Below are positions 1 to 12,700 of a DNA stretch of 64,000 nt, in pieces; position 1 is the stretch's first letter, and the number at the start of each line of letters is the position of its first letter. The notes under the pieces were generated by a model. The model was given only the letters and a program-made list of their open reading frames with translations. It had not been told where the DNA came from and did no database searches. Made by a program: the position numbers and the translations under genes. This stretch comes from Echinometra lucunter (lineage: Eukaryota > Echinodermata > Echinoidea > Camarodonta > Echinometridae): NCBI GenBank assembly GCA_029962745.1, contig CM057156.1:32990027-33054026 (forward strand), written 5' to 3'.

Positions 1-194
1 AAAAAAGCTAAACTCTTACAAGTTATATTTCTTGACTCTAGGTCCAGTATTCTTAATCTTTTATCCTATCACCAACATACTCCCTGCTTCCTATTTCACC
101 CTGAGAGTTGATCCTGTGACCATTAGCATCCTAGCTTCTTTCCAATTCTGTATAGTCACTACTGTCCTTTGGAGAATCCATCTCTCTCTTAGTC

Positions 195-3100
195 TCAGTC
201 CCAACACTCTTCCTCTTCTATGACATTACCAACATCAACAGAAAATCGCTCTCCTAAGTCACCTTGAGATTTTGCATCAGAGTCCCAGTCTTCATCAGAT
301 GCAGCTTCCCATATTTCTGAATCACTACGGTCTTCGTAAAGCTTAGCAATGACCGAAGCACCGTCAGAGCTGAAGTGAAACTTCCCACTGGCAAGGAGGA
401 CATCTCTGGAAATGTAAATGGTAGATACTAGAGAGATGTATTATGATTTATCTAAGGAAAATAACCACAAATAGTGTAGTAATTTACCATGAAAAATAAC
501 TCCAGATACACCATGGTATTAATACTTCCAAACAGAAATTTAAATTTGACAGGGTTTAGATGATGATTGTCCTATATACAGCAGAATCATACACATATCA
601 CCTCCTTTATGAACATTACATGAATAGAAATTTACTTGCTGGTTCATTTCAGTTTTGTATTCTATGTATCATGTCCAATTAGAATATTTCAAAACTTTTC
701 CAAGATTTGTTTGACCTATCTTGGAAGTAGTTGAATTCAATGCCTTGTCACTATGTAGATAAGAGATCCCCTGGCTATTTTTTTTTCTGCGTTAAGACTT
801 CTCAATAAAGGAAAACCAATTTACCTGAGCTTGCTGATATCTGGGCACATCTCCCACAATGTTGGAAATCTCATCAGTCTTTCCAGGGAAATACTGATCT
901 TCAACTCCTCTAGATTATAACTGAACTGTCTCTGAGGAAACCCTTTCTCCCACTGTTCATAAAACGAGATTCCATCTTCAACATCTCTGGATGAATAGTT
1001 TTGTGATCGACATCCCAACACATTTGCACATTCTTCAAAGTCAAGGACATTCCCAAAGGCATTTTCAGCATCAGTTCTCTCCATAGATAGCACTTTGAGT
1101 TTTGAAATACAGTCATTGGACGGATAAATGGTTGGTGGGCTTTCTGGATAAATGCTGTTTTCAAGGTGCACTGTGAAGTCTGTATCCCTGAGATTTAAAC
1201 TACTAACTTGATGAAGAATATTTGGCAAGTCTGTTTCCTGAGTGATTTGGCAAGAAAAGGATGAAGAATGCAAATTATCCTCTTTAGTTCTGCATCCATG
1301 ATCTGCATAGTTCAATACTTTTCTGGAATGGCACACATTAGATGATTGTAAGGCTTCTTTGGAATGTTCCATTGCACTTGTGATGCAGTCAGAACAGACA
1401 TTTTCTGCTGCAGTATTAGAAAGGGTACTAGAATAGATCCTTTCAGTTGACATTTCCGATCCTCCTCCTTCTCCTCCTGCCCTTGCCCAACTCTGTCCAT
1501 CTCTCCCACCTCCTCTTTCTCTAGTTCTTGCAGCTAAACTTTGTTTCACCCATATTCCAATCATAGTATCATCTTCCTCTTCAATGGCATTGTCAAACAC
1601 TCCTTCTTCATCACCCAACATTCTTCCTGCATCCTTGAGGAGTTGCCTGACCCTCACCTCTGCTTCAGCCACGATATCCTCATCACTTAGCAGTCTGCTG
1701 GGATATACCACTCTGGCAACCTGGTTCAAACAAAACACACGCAAAAAAAAAATCAACAACAACAACAACAAAACATCATCCTTAAAGGGGGTACCCAATG
1801 CTGAAACAATGTTAGTTCATTTAAAAGAGCATGATTTTATTAGCAGAAAATCATCTCCCTAAAGTTTTTTAAAAAGTCGTGTTGCCAAGGAAACCCCCAA
1901 ATGTGGTAAGATTTCAGGATATTTTTGACCCCTCAGCTGTGACCCAGTTTCAACTGGGTACCCACTTTTACGTCAAAATGACGTCAAAGTGGGTACCTTG
2001 TCGCGCACTTAAAGCAAAATGCGCGCAAGGTATAATACATATTGTACAGTCTAGCGCGTAGCACAACTGCAATGCGCGAAGCTGGGTACCCACTTTTACG
2101 TCATACCTCACACTCAAATTTTTTGGTCAACTCTTGAATTTTTATGCGAAAATTAGCCAAAATACATTGATTTCGATTGAAAATCATCAAACTTTTTGAT
2201 GTTATTCTTCTTAGAATTCTATTCTCGATCATATATCAAAAAATATTTTACCATTATGTAATCACTTTAAGCATCATGGACAAGAGATTAAAATTAAGCA
2301 TCATGGATAAGAGATTAAATTTGTTTACAGCCAGTCTATAGGACTGGCTGTAAACATAATTTTAATTTGATATGTAAAGGATCTTTATCTCATTACAATA
2401 GAAATGACTGTCGGGGTCAAATTCCTCAGTTGTAAAAACCAATGCTGAATGGATGACCGTCAAATGAACAGATTGATGGATGGATGGAAAGGTGGATTGA
2501 TGGAAGAATAATTACTAAAATGAAAACAAATGGAATGATAGCTGGATAGATGAATAAGCTGATGAATGAAGCAATAGGCAAAAAGCTGCACAGATCAATG
2601 GAAGAATTCATGAACATACTTTCTGACCAAAAGGTGAATGGACTGCATTGATACGTACTAGATTTAAATCAGGAATGGATAATGAGACTCGAATGAATAA
2701 TGGATGGATTAACAAAAGAAAAGGATGGATGGACAAAAGAGGTAGATGCTCTACCAGTTTATTAGTTTGTTGGGTCAGTCAGCTGACCTCATGACTATAC
2801 CCTATTTGCATCATAGATGGAATAAACATGATTGGATCTACCTCAGTATATGGCTCTAGATCCTCCTCTGTTGGTTCTACAGGACTGTCTGTGGCTGGTG
2901 ATAACCTGTCAAAAACTGCAACCTGAGTACAGAACCCAAGATGCTCACTTCCTTCTGGTCCTGTTCCTAGGCCAGAGTACTCCACAGAGTAGCCATACTC
3001 AGAACATACTTGGTTACCCCTAAAGGTAGTAAAATTGGAAGGAAAAGGTAGTGAAATCAGTAATAAAGGTTCCTCAAGGGTAGCAAGAAAAGAGATCACA

Positions 3101-5478
3101 ACAGGCAAGTGGTATTTCAGTATAGGTTCTCTGAGCACACTTTTCAGTGAGAATATTTGTTGAAAAGATGCAACAAATGGTCTTTAATGACAGGTGGAGT
3201 TCCTACATTTCTATACAGATCAGGTAGACATGGCAAAGTCAAGAGCTTAATGCAACAAAGACAGGTATTTGACACAGCTTGAATCTTAACCTTTAGCTTA
3301 CTAAATGCACAAAAAAGCCTACTACAGATTATGTTAACATATTTGAACAAGTCATTCATGCTTAAATAAAAAATCTGAATGTAATGCATTTTTTATATAC
3401 AATGACCTACATTATTGAAAACATCCTCAATTTGATTCTCTAAAATGCAAATATTCACCATTCTTGGAACTCCCTCCTTGTCCATTCAAACTTGTGATCA
3501 TCATGTCTGAAGCCTTGCAACCTTGGAAAGAGAATGTTGAACTCTGCATTGGGTGTAGTGAAGACCGCCCTCGTTGGTTTCATGTAGCCAAAGATGACCT
3601 TTGTAGCTTTTCTAACATCATCTGGGTAAAGATGCTCAATTCTGTAATACAGATAACAATGGAAAAGAATTTTAATCGATGTCTTTTTGACCATTTTTAT
3701 TAAATGCTTACTTTTAAATGTACTGAGTGAAATTAAAATCAAATACAAGTGCTAGCATGACTACCTTTTACTTGCCTAGGTTATGAACTATTTGTATTTT
3801 AGTTATAACAATTCAGAAAAACTTGCATTAATCAGAACCATGGCTCCCTCAAGGCACGAACCTCTCCCTCCCCAACCCCTCCCCCCCCCAAAAAAAAAAA
3901 ATCAATCAACATGTTGACCACAAGGCCTGTGATAACTCAGGCTGGATTTTACGAAAAATGTGTGTGTTCAGGGTTATACCAAAATCAAATTATATCTAGC
4001 AGGTTAAGGGGGCAAATTTAATTTGTTTTGTAATTGTGGGCTACTTTCAAAAATGCATTTCAAAATGGCAAGGGCAGCCCACACCCCCCCCCCCCCCCCC
4101 CCCTCCTCATTAATATCATTATTAAACAGTTTTCCATCATAACCTACACTTCAACACAGACTGCCAGGTCACAGTTGAGAAGCTGACTATCCCTTTCGCC
4201 TATAGATCCATGGAGGAGTTTGATGACCAAGGGGTGGGGAAGAGGATTGAGGTAGGCTGCAGCTAAAGGGTTTATTATGTAGGAGTTTCTCTTCAGAATG
4301 TCTTTGTCAATGTCCAGACCAATCAGCTCATGGATGTATTGGTGGAACTTCAGCAGGCGAATCACCTTCAGCTCACCACATCCAATGTCCACCACCTGGG
4401 TAGGAGGGAGAATTTCATAGAAAGTGATTTTACATTTCTTCACATTTCAAATAAATTGCTGATACTTCTTCATTTCATTAATCCTATTTTCTCTTATGTT
4501 TGAAATGACCAAGTATGTCTACTGCCTCTCAGATTTGTCTACAATTTGGTTTCCTAATTTGAGAAACATTTCCACAATTCTACCTTCATTATCTCAATTA
4601 CTCTGACCTTGGTCTTAACTACCTTAATCCCACTCACAAGTACACAAGGAGCTCACATCACTTAGGTTTATGAGGGGGGCAATTTGTCCCCAAGCTCATG
4701 TGTGAGCTTCAGACGAGCAAGATCGCTCATCATTATTATTATTATTTTTTATTAATATTATTTTATTCGGCAATTCAACAGAAATACAAAGGAAATACAA
4801 TGGAAATCAATACACAGAAAATGAATAGTTGATGCTGACCATACATGCCCGGGCTGCCTGGGAAAAGGAAAAAGTAAAATTAATCACTGTAGCCCGCAGG
4901 CTTTCCGCCCCGACCCTATTTCTATACCTTTCCCCCAAATGGATCTCATTCACCATGAGATCCATTTGGGGAAAAGGCATAGAAATAGGATTTTATCATA
5001 CTACAGTGAAAAAGACACATATTTTCCTAAAAATTTAGCTGATTATAATAGTGATTAATATCTTGAGAAACAAAGGTCAATCATCACAAAGTTTACACAG
5101 CCCAACAATCACAAAAGCTCCCCTGTGTGCTCTTAATCTGTTATCTTTTTTCTCCCATTTCTACAAATTTTCTACAAATTGCCTGATCTAAAGTTGATAC
5201 ATTTCATATTTACTTTGATATCCACGGACTTAAAATGAATAAACAAAACCTGTTTAACCTCAAGAACTGCATCTTCTTCTTTGGTTCCACTTTCTTTTAC
5301 AAGATTACTTTCAATTTCTAAAGAATAGAGAAACAATAGGAGATACCTTCTTTGGTTGGCATTCCCTGGAAATCCTGACAATCTCTTGATAACGCTGCTC
5401 ATACAATGGAGGGATGAAACAGATATCAGACTGTTCTGTAAGGTTCGCATCCTCAGCCTCTTGGGTAGTTGACCCCAT
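195..5478 (-). CDS. HENMT1: Small RNA 2'-O-methyltransferase (HEN1 family), six coding exons
   Basis: It methylates the 3'-terminal 2'-OH of small RNAs, in animals mainly piRNAs (family knowledge). Exons by descending coordinate: 5347-5478, 4148-4395, 3459-3641, 2842-3019, 825-1720 and 195-405. All junctions are GT-AG and phases agree, giving about 615 residues. Visible motifs are the SAM-binding VVDIGCGE (about residues 45-52), the metal-binding ExxEH in CVEVIEHL (E126, E129, H130), the TTPNAEFN segment, and DDHKFEWTR carrying the fourth metal ligand (H176). The C-terminal match to vertebrate HENMT1 resumes at [13 protein letters not shown] and [14 protein letters not shown]. Exon 5 encodes a long, Ser/Glu-rich, poorly conserved linker, which makes the protein much longer than the roughly 390-residue human protein. 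I take the ATG at 5478 as start. An AG acceptor lies just upstream (about 5502), so a 5'UTR intron or an earlier start is possible. It is divergent from DNAAF4. Confidence 0.93.
1957..2103. repeat. CRE-containing hairpin and repeated arm in HENMT1 intron 4
   Basis: GGTACCCACTTTTACGTCA (1957-1975) pairs, with one mismatch, with TGACGTCAAAGTGGGTACC (1979-1997) across a 3-nt loop. The left arm is repeated directly at about 2085-2103. The right arm includes the palindromic CRE TGACGTCA. CpG-rich GCGCGCAAGG sequence lies between. Confidence 0.8.
2322..2356. repeat. Perfect 15-bp hairpin in HENMT1 intron 4
   Basis: TGTTTACAGCCAGTC and GACTGGCTGTAAACA flank a 5-nt spacer. Confidence 0.8.
2440..2745. 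repeat. Degenerate GATG/GAAT-rich simple repeat in HENMT1 intron 4
   Basis: Interrupted runs of GGATGGATGG and GAATGAATAATGGATGG. No gene seen. Confidence 0.6.
4731..4900 (-). mobile_element. (ATT)n-tailed retroposon 3' end, upstream of HENMT1 exon 2
   Basis: (ATT)n on the plus strand is followed about 130 bp later by the core AAAATTAATCACTGTAGCCC. The same order occurs at 6468 and 32487. It reads as a minus-strand retroposon ending in (AAT)n. Confidence 0.5.
4915..4989. repeat. Long near-perfect hairpin in HENMT1 intron 1
   Basis: Arms of about 35 bp: CCTATTTCTATACCTTTCCC at the left, and GGAAAAGGCATAGAAATAGG closing the right arm. The core ATGGATCTCAT/ATGAGATCCAT surrounds a 5-nt loop. 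Confidence 0.8.
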
Positions 5479-6086
5479 TTCATTTAGATAATGGAACCTC
5501 ACTGCAAGTACTAAATAGCATTAAGTGGTCAGAATAACAATCTGTTTCATCTATTTGTCAAATCCATATCTGTACTCTGTAGCAGTGCATATACCTGACT
5601 TTTTCCTTGAGACCTTACACTGTGTAACAAGAAACAGCAGTCTATCAAATATTACAAAAAACAACAACAAAAAAAAAAACAATGGACTTAGAATTTGGAT
5701 ACAGCTCACACTTTTCAGCTCAAATTTAAAGTTTAAGATGTCCAACCACTTTTACTTAGTTTGTCTATACATTAGGTCTATACATAATGTTATTAAAAGG
5801 CATGCACATACATCAGACCATGACAGAATTCATACTAACTGTTAAAATTATAAATAAACAATGCAAAGTCCATGAGCTGTAGTGAACACGGGCCAGACCA
5901 GCCGCGCCGCGCCAGAAGGCTGAACCAGCGAAAGCTATCAGACATCGACAGCAGAGTCGGCGCGGCCGGCGCGGCCCGCCAAATTGCCATTAGTTTACCG
6001 TTGCCACGAAACAACTGTAACCTTCAGCTTGGTGGGATCATGCCAGCCGACACAAGTCCGCAAGGAATCGTCAAAAATTCAACAAA
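5479..6086. promoter_or_regulatory. Putative bidirectional promoter between HENMT1 and DNAAF4
   Basis: This 608-bp stretch separates two divergent start codons. Positions 5890-5985 are strikingly GC- and CpG-rich (CGCGCCGCGCC, GGCGCGGCCGGCGCGGCCC) inside AT-rich surroundings, as expected for a CpG-type shared promoter. At 6000-6015 GTTGCC and AACAAC half-sites resemble an RFX X-box, which controls cilia genes. The spacer is 4 bp, one more than the usual 1-3, so the match is imperfect. Promoter activity is inferred. Confidence 0.55.
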
Positions 6087-9000
6087 ATGCCAATCGCTAT
6101 CAAAGATTACACATGGGAGGAGTCGGAGGTTGATGTTCACATCACGGTGCCAATCAAGGGAAACAATTCTTCAAAGGCAGATCTGTTTTCAAGCGATGAA
6201 TACATCAAGGTAAAGTGTCGTTAGCTCTGTCATGTTCCTGCTGCTTCATTGCCACATATTGTTTCATGCTTGTCCCACTCGTAAAGAATTGCGTTTGTGG
6301 ATGTTAGTTCCTATCATTGACTTTGCATTACATCTTTCTTGAATATTAAATGAGACAGAAATCAGGTTTTTTTTTTAAAAATCATATTATTTCGATTAAC
6401 ATAGAATTTTTCAGCTAGATAAATTTTAGGAGGAGGGATTGATTTCTCATTTACGTGATCTTTTACTATTATTATTATTATTAGTTTTGCCTTTTGGCAT
6501 CACCTGTGCCTGGGAGGGGAAAAGTGAATTGAATCACTGTAACATTGGCCTGGGCCAGTATTCTGAAAATCGTGTTATCTTTGGAATCAGAAATAGTGTA
6601 CGCCATTGACTCACATGGCGCACTTTTGTCTTGTGTGCTGGTCATTTGCGCTTTTTATACCAACCATAAGTACGTGTTTTAAATTTGTTATGACAATTAA
6701 CACAGTGAAGATAAGACAAAAGATAACATGATTTTCAGAATACTGGCCAAGAGGTCTCTCCTCCCAATATCACTGATTTGGGGGTGTGCAGGTGGACCAC
6801 ATACACCAGGGTTTGCCCCTACTCTTATACGAATAGTGCAGTGGGATCTTAAAGGTACTGTAAATTAGTCAATAAAACAAAGACAAGTAAAATTTAAAAC
6901 TAAAACGGAGCATAATCAATTTCCCCTTTGATAAACTAATACTTAAGCTACAATGGCACCGGCACTCACCTGCGATCCTGGAGCTCAAAACCAGGTGAAT
7001 GCTTTGTCTATCCATCCAAACATCAAGTGTGCCAACAGATGAGTAAAGACTGTGGGGGTGGGGTCACTGACTACTGCGCTACATAATACATTTCAGAGTT
7101 GCAATGCAAGTGACTGCGAGTTGACATCTGATTTTCCTGTTTTTTTATTAATCTTAAAAGTATCTGGATCTATGTATAGATTGACTAGACTTGAAAACAT
7201 GCTTCTCTTATCATTCTCTGCAGGTGAATAGTCCTCCATACCTCTTTGAGATGTTTCTCTATGCTGCCGTTGATGACAGCAAGAGTGTAGCTCAGCTTGG
7301 AGATGGAGTCATTGTCTTCAAACTCATCAAGAAAGAGCCAGGCATTTGGGGTCAACTTTCATCCTCTGCTTTAGGTATAGTATACACCCAAAATTCAAGT
7401 CACCTTATCACCTCTAGCTGTTCAAAGTATGGATATTCGATAAATGTAATCTCTGCACTCACACAAATTGCTGGGTCACAAATAACCTTGCACAGATGTA
7501 GGTCAGTACTAAGGGGGTTGATTGATGCAGTAGGCAAGTAGTGTTCCTGTACTCATATGTGGGCTTCAGATAAGCAAAATTACTAAGTACTATCCCCCAA
7601 AATCTGGAAATTTTCACTTGATTATTTTTTGTTTGAGAACTTGAGATTCAGTTGAAGGAATAGTACGAAAATGAAATATTTAACATCATCCTACAGACCA
7701 AGATGCAAATATTTCCCTAGAATTTTACTGATAATATTTGTGGGGATTTACATTCCAGCTACATGTATGAACATGACCATCGCAGAAATTTAAAGTCCAA
7801 CACACTAATCCCTGTCTGAATTTCTGTTAATTTCTAATTTTTTAATTACATAAAAATCTTTTTGATAGAAAAAATGAAAAAATTGTTGAATCACCTTGAG
7901 GAATTTTCATAAGCATCCCCATTGTTACCACTCCATTCCTCTTGCCCCTCTTCCAGTGTATATGTTTCTCCTTTTCTATTCTCAGTATTTCATTATTTTT
8001 ATATTTCAGATCTACCCATATTTTTGTCAGTATTAACATACTTTTGTGTATACTGGTACATCATGTATATTACTTGTTAGGGAAGACTCTTCCCATGAAA
8101 AATATGTTGGGATTACATGAATCATAAATTTCATTCTATTTCTTTAGGTGACAAAGAGAAAATGAAAGCAAAGAGAAAGGATGCAGTGATAGAAAAGCAG
8201 AGAAGAGCAGAGGAGGAAATAGAAGAAAGGAGAAGGAAGAAAAGAGAGAAAGAGAAGCTGGCATTAAATGAACAAATGAGAGTAAGTTCAGAGTTTGAAT
8301 CTTTTTCTTTTTTTTAACATGCAACAGTTTTGCAGATATTTGTTTTAAAGTATACATACATTAGTCATAAATGCATTTTAGAGATCATTTTGATAATCAT
8401 TTTATTTCAATTTTTTTAAAAAGTCGTTAAATTCAACCTGCAGAGAGGCTTAAGATTCACAACTGAGATAAAAGTTGGAATGAAAGGTAAAAGAGGTCCC
8501 AGCTTGTAACTGCTTGTTTTGTTTTTTATCTTTAAAATGAGTTCTTGTTTTAAGTATAGTCATGTTCAGAATACCACCCCAGATCATATGGCAATAACAT
8601 TTTTTTTTTTACATTTTGACAGCTTGAGAATGAAGAAAGGGACAAGATTCATGAGATAAAGCAATCTGAGATCAGACAAGCTACAGAGGAAATAGAAGAT
8701 TGGAAGAGAAAACATCAAGTATTACCTGGTGATGACCCTCATCCAGCAAACAGTGAGTTTATTTCAGTTTTAGTTGAGAATTTTCATCAAGAAACTTCCC
8801 CTCCCCTTTCTTTCTCTCTGATTCTCTCTATCCCCCTCTCTTTCTTTACATTTGTCTACATAACTTTATCTGTTTCTCTCTATCATCTGATAGTTTCTGG
8901 CACCATTCATATAACTATTCATTTGCGCTGAATGACTTTTATTTAGGAACTTAAAATTTTGTGTTCAATTCAATTTTTCAATTCAATATTATTTATTCAC

Positions 9001-9680
9001 AGACACTTATGTCAGCCAATAGCTGCTTTTCAGAAAGGCTGTGTACAAGTAGTGTGTTATGTAGGGCTCATCTCAGTTGACTGATAATTATATCTATAAA
9101 TTGTTCCATTCACTCTTCTGTAACTCATGTGTAAAAGTATTGAATATGCCACTCTTCCAAGAAAAAACAGTACTGTAGGTACCATACCACCAATTTACCC
9201 TACTGAGTCTTCAGCAATGATTTTTTGTGTGAATTGTTTGCATATCCATTACCTTTTCATCATGAATTTTAGCAGGCTAAATTTGGGAAATGTAGATATA
9301 CCTTATGTTAGCTTTCAAAAGGGACTAGCCATGTGTGAAATGTTTTGTAGTTCTGTGTTTTTCTTTGTATAGCTTCTACTACAAGTTTGTAATTACTGTT
9401 AGTCTCATTGCATCCCACAATGACAGGACACGATGATGGTGATGATGAACATGATGAGGAAGATGATGAGGAGGTTGATCATTCACCTGAAGACAAGAAA
9501 GCTTTGATAGACAAGCTTCCACCACCACGTACCCGTCAGAACATCTCAGTCACATTCACACCTCGTGTCTTCCCCACACCTATGAGAGAGTCCAGGGTCC
9601 CGGAAGAAGAGGAGGTCTGTTCTTGATTATTCCAGTGGTCTCTTCTTGTTATCATTTTGGACAAGTTACTTGGTTTATGC

Positions 9681-9726
<46 letters not shown>

Positions 9727-12700
9727 GGGGGGGGGGGGGTTGTTTTGTTTTGTTTTGTTTTGTTTTGTTTTTCATGGCAAGAGCCCATTGTGTCATTGAT
9801 GGGGCCCCACTCACAAGCTGGGCTTCTACAGGGGTCTCATAAACCTATATACCAGTGACTATTTGCAAATCTTGTTTCTAGTACATGCATGTTATGGTTT
9901 TTTAATAAATTCATTCATTCATTCATCTATTCAATGTGAGGGATCACTTTTTGCTCTGTGTCTAAGGAGTTACATGCATATACATGTGTTCTGTATTTAC
10001 AGTAGCAGCTTTGTAAAGATTTATATACTCTTACAACTTAACAAGACAAGTTTATGCACCTGCCTATACATATGCATATACATATACATATGCACCAAAG
10101 TTGAAATCTTAGTTTTCTTCTATGCTGGCCTTACATCAAATCATTTGGCAATGTAGATTACTGGTAATGTCTTGACGAGGTGATATGGTAGGGACTCAGA
10201 CCACATACCTTCTGGGCCCCGTTTCATAAAACTTGTTATCAGTAACAACTGCCACATTTCTCTGACAAATTTGCTCTCAGCCATCAGATGCAAGGATTTC
10301 AGCAGCTTATAACAGTTATTGCAACTTGTTATTGATAACAAGTTTTATGAAATGGAGCTCAGATTCACACAGTCTGGTGACTAATCCAGTAAACCGCATT
10401 ACTTGATTTAACAGAGACTTTAGAATCTAGCAGGGACAGTGATGTTGAGTAACATTTATTTTTTCTATGTCTTTTATACACAGTGGTTGAAGAAGCAAGC
10501 AGAAGCTAGAAGAATGCCAGATATTGACGATGACGATCTAGCCCCAGAAGAGAGGGATCCATTCTGGCTGAAAGATAAAGGAGAGTAAGTATTTATTTCA
10601 GGGTGCTGTTGCATAAAAACTTGCTATTATAGTAACTTTGCCATCAATGATAAAGTTCTACCATGGTAACGTTGCTCAACAGCCTATCAAAATCCAGTAT
10701 TCCATGAAAGTTACCATTGATGGCATAGTTACTACAACAGCAAGTTTTATGCAACGGCACCCTGAGGTGCTTTACCATGCAGTAGTGGAAAATTCATATG
10801 TTCTTCTATCCTTATCAATGTCAGTACTACGAATTCTTCTGTAAAAAAGTGGTGAAATATTTTATGGTGAATTAGTATTGATCATGAACACATTGTAGTT
10901 AATGTAGTAAGGCATTGCCATTAATTCTTCAGTCATTGTAATTTTCTTGTATTATTATTTTCAGTGATATCTAAGTTTACTTCATCTTCTTTCCAATATG
11001 CAGTTCTTTCTTCAAGACTGGAAACTTCCAGGCAGCTGTAAATGCATATAACACAGCCATCAGACTGAATGGGAAAGTACCTGCGTATCCTTTATTATCA
11101 CCCCTCATTAATCCATTCGTGACAGGAATTATTTAAAGCCTAATTTGATCAGCTTTTTTTCTTCAAATTGGCAACACCAACATTTTTTATTTTATTGCTA
11201 CATTTTTCTTATAAAACATCATGTATCTGAAATAAAAATAAATTGGCAAAAAGTATGATAAGAGGTCAAAAATTTGCCAATTTGCAGGAGAAAAGAGTGA
11301 TTTTAAACTTTCTATCACATTGCCAATTTAAGGATTTTAATGCTTATTTTCCTTTTAAAAATTGTCAGCATCAAACAACAAATATTGACGCAACCAAAAT
11401 GGGCGCAGTTTGTGTAGAATTTTTTGCTCTTTCTGCTCATGTATTTAGTATGATTTTTAGAGCTTTGCATCAAAAGTTATTAGGCCAAACCACAAAAATG
11501 TGGACCTCTGTCACGAATGGGTTAACCCATTGAGCCCACTTTAATTCCAGTATAACACACATTTTCAGTTTACCTCAGCCTTATCTCAGGCTCAGTGTTC
11601 AACTAGTCTCTGTGTCACTTACGGGTCACTTGGTACTAATCTTCATAGATTAGTTCCTGATTTTTTATTTTTGTTTGTTTTACAAATATTATGTTACTGG
11701 ACTTAGTTGAGGATAAAATGATATAAACATATTTTTCTAGTTGTTATGTAAATGATTTAAGAAAACCAGAAAACATAATCATAAAGCCTATGTCAGTTTG
11801 TTCAAGAAATATTAATTCCTGCATTTCACAAGGGATGATTATTTTACTAGAAGCCTTTATGAACAGATATTTCATTGAGTCATGAGTAAGAGTAGATACC
11901 ACATTTTTTATATCATAAAGTGTAGTTTTCTTGACTGAACTACCAAATCAGCTTTTACTCAAACAGAGGAGCTTGCCACCTAAAACTACGCAATTTCATC
12001 AAGTGCATTGAAGATTGTTCAAAGGTGAGTCTGCTATTTTTTGTCATGGTTTCTAGAGGTCATTAGTATGAGTTCCAACAGAGTTTTTTGCTTTTGGACA
12101 TCTGTAGGCCTCATTAACATTGATGTTATCTGCCTGAAAAAAAAGACAAACAAAACAAAATGTCCTAGCAAAGTAAAACAACTTATCCATTGGGCCCTTC
12201 ACATTTGTGTATCTGACACTCAGTTTCGTGCGTATGCTTTGGGGTCATTTTGTTCATACAGTGGCACTGCATTCGGTCAACTAAACTGTATGTGTAACAT
12301 GCCTACTTCTGCATTATATCGTTTTCTATTACACAATCATTTATGATAATCTATAACCTATCTTCTGCAGGCCATTGAGTTACTTACCCCACCTGTAGCA
12401 GCTAATGCCTCATCACGTCTTAGAGCCCATACACGCAGGGGAACGGCATTCTGTCAACTAGAACTCTATGCTGAAGGTAACTTCTACTTTGTTATGATTA
12501 TTATTTTTATTACATAATGACATTTTATCAATGTTCTCTTGTTATATTTCTAAAAATCATTTTTATGTTGTAAAGTTATTCCAGAGTATTGTGGGTGTGC
12601 AATAAATTGAAAAATGGTCAAGCAGAGTATTCTCTGGTGTGAAATCAGGAGATATGTACCGGTATATATTCTTTATGACATGTGTTCTTTTACTCATTCA

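Noticed and set aside
1721..1798. Upstream extension of the HENMT1 exon 5 reading frame
   Set aside because: A good acceptor (TTTGAACCAG) at 1721 and matching phase with exon 4 show that this part is intron.
5479..5502. GTG as a HENMT1 start, adding eight residues
   Set aside because: GTG starts are not expected in animal nuclear genes, and an AG acceptor lies at this point; the first ATG is at 5478.
5872..6213. 113-codon frame overlapping DNAAF4 exon 1
   Set aside because: Out of frame with the conserved CS-domain start at 6087; it runs through the GC-rich promoter.
9408..9626. Separate small gene beginning at an ATG before DNAAF4 exon 5
   Set aside because: It is DNAAF4 exon 5 read from the preceding intron; phase and the FTPRVFPT motif place it in that gene.
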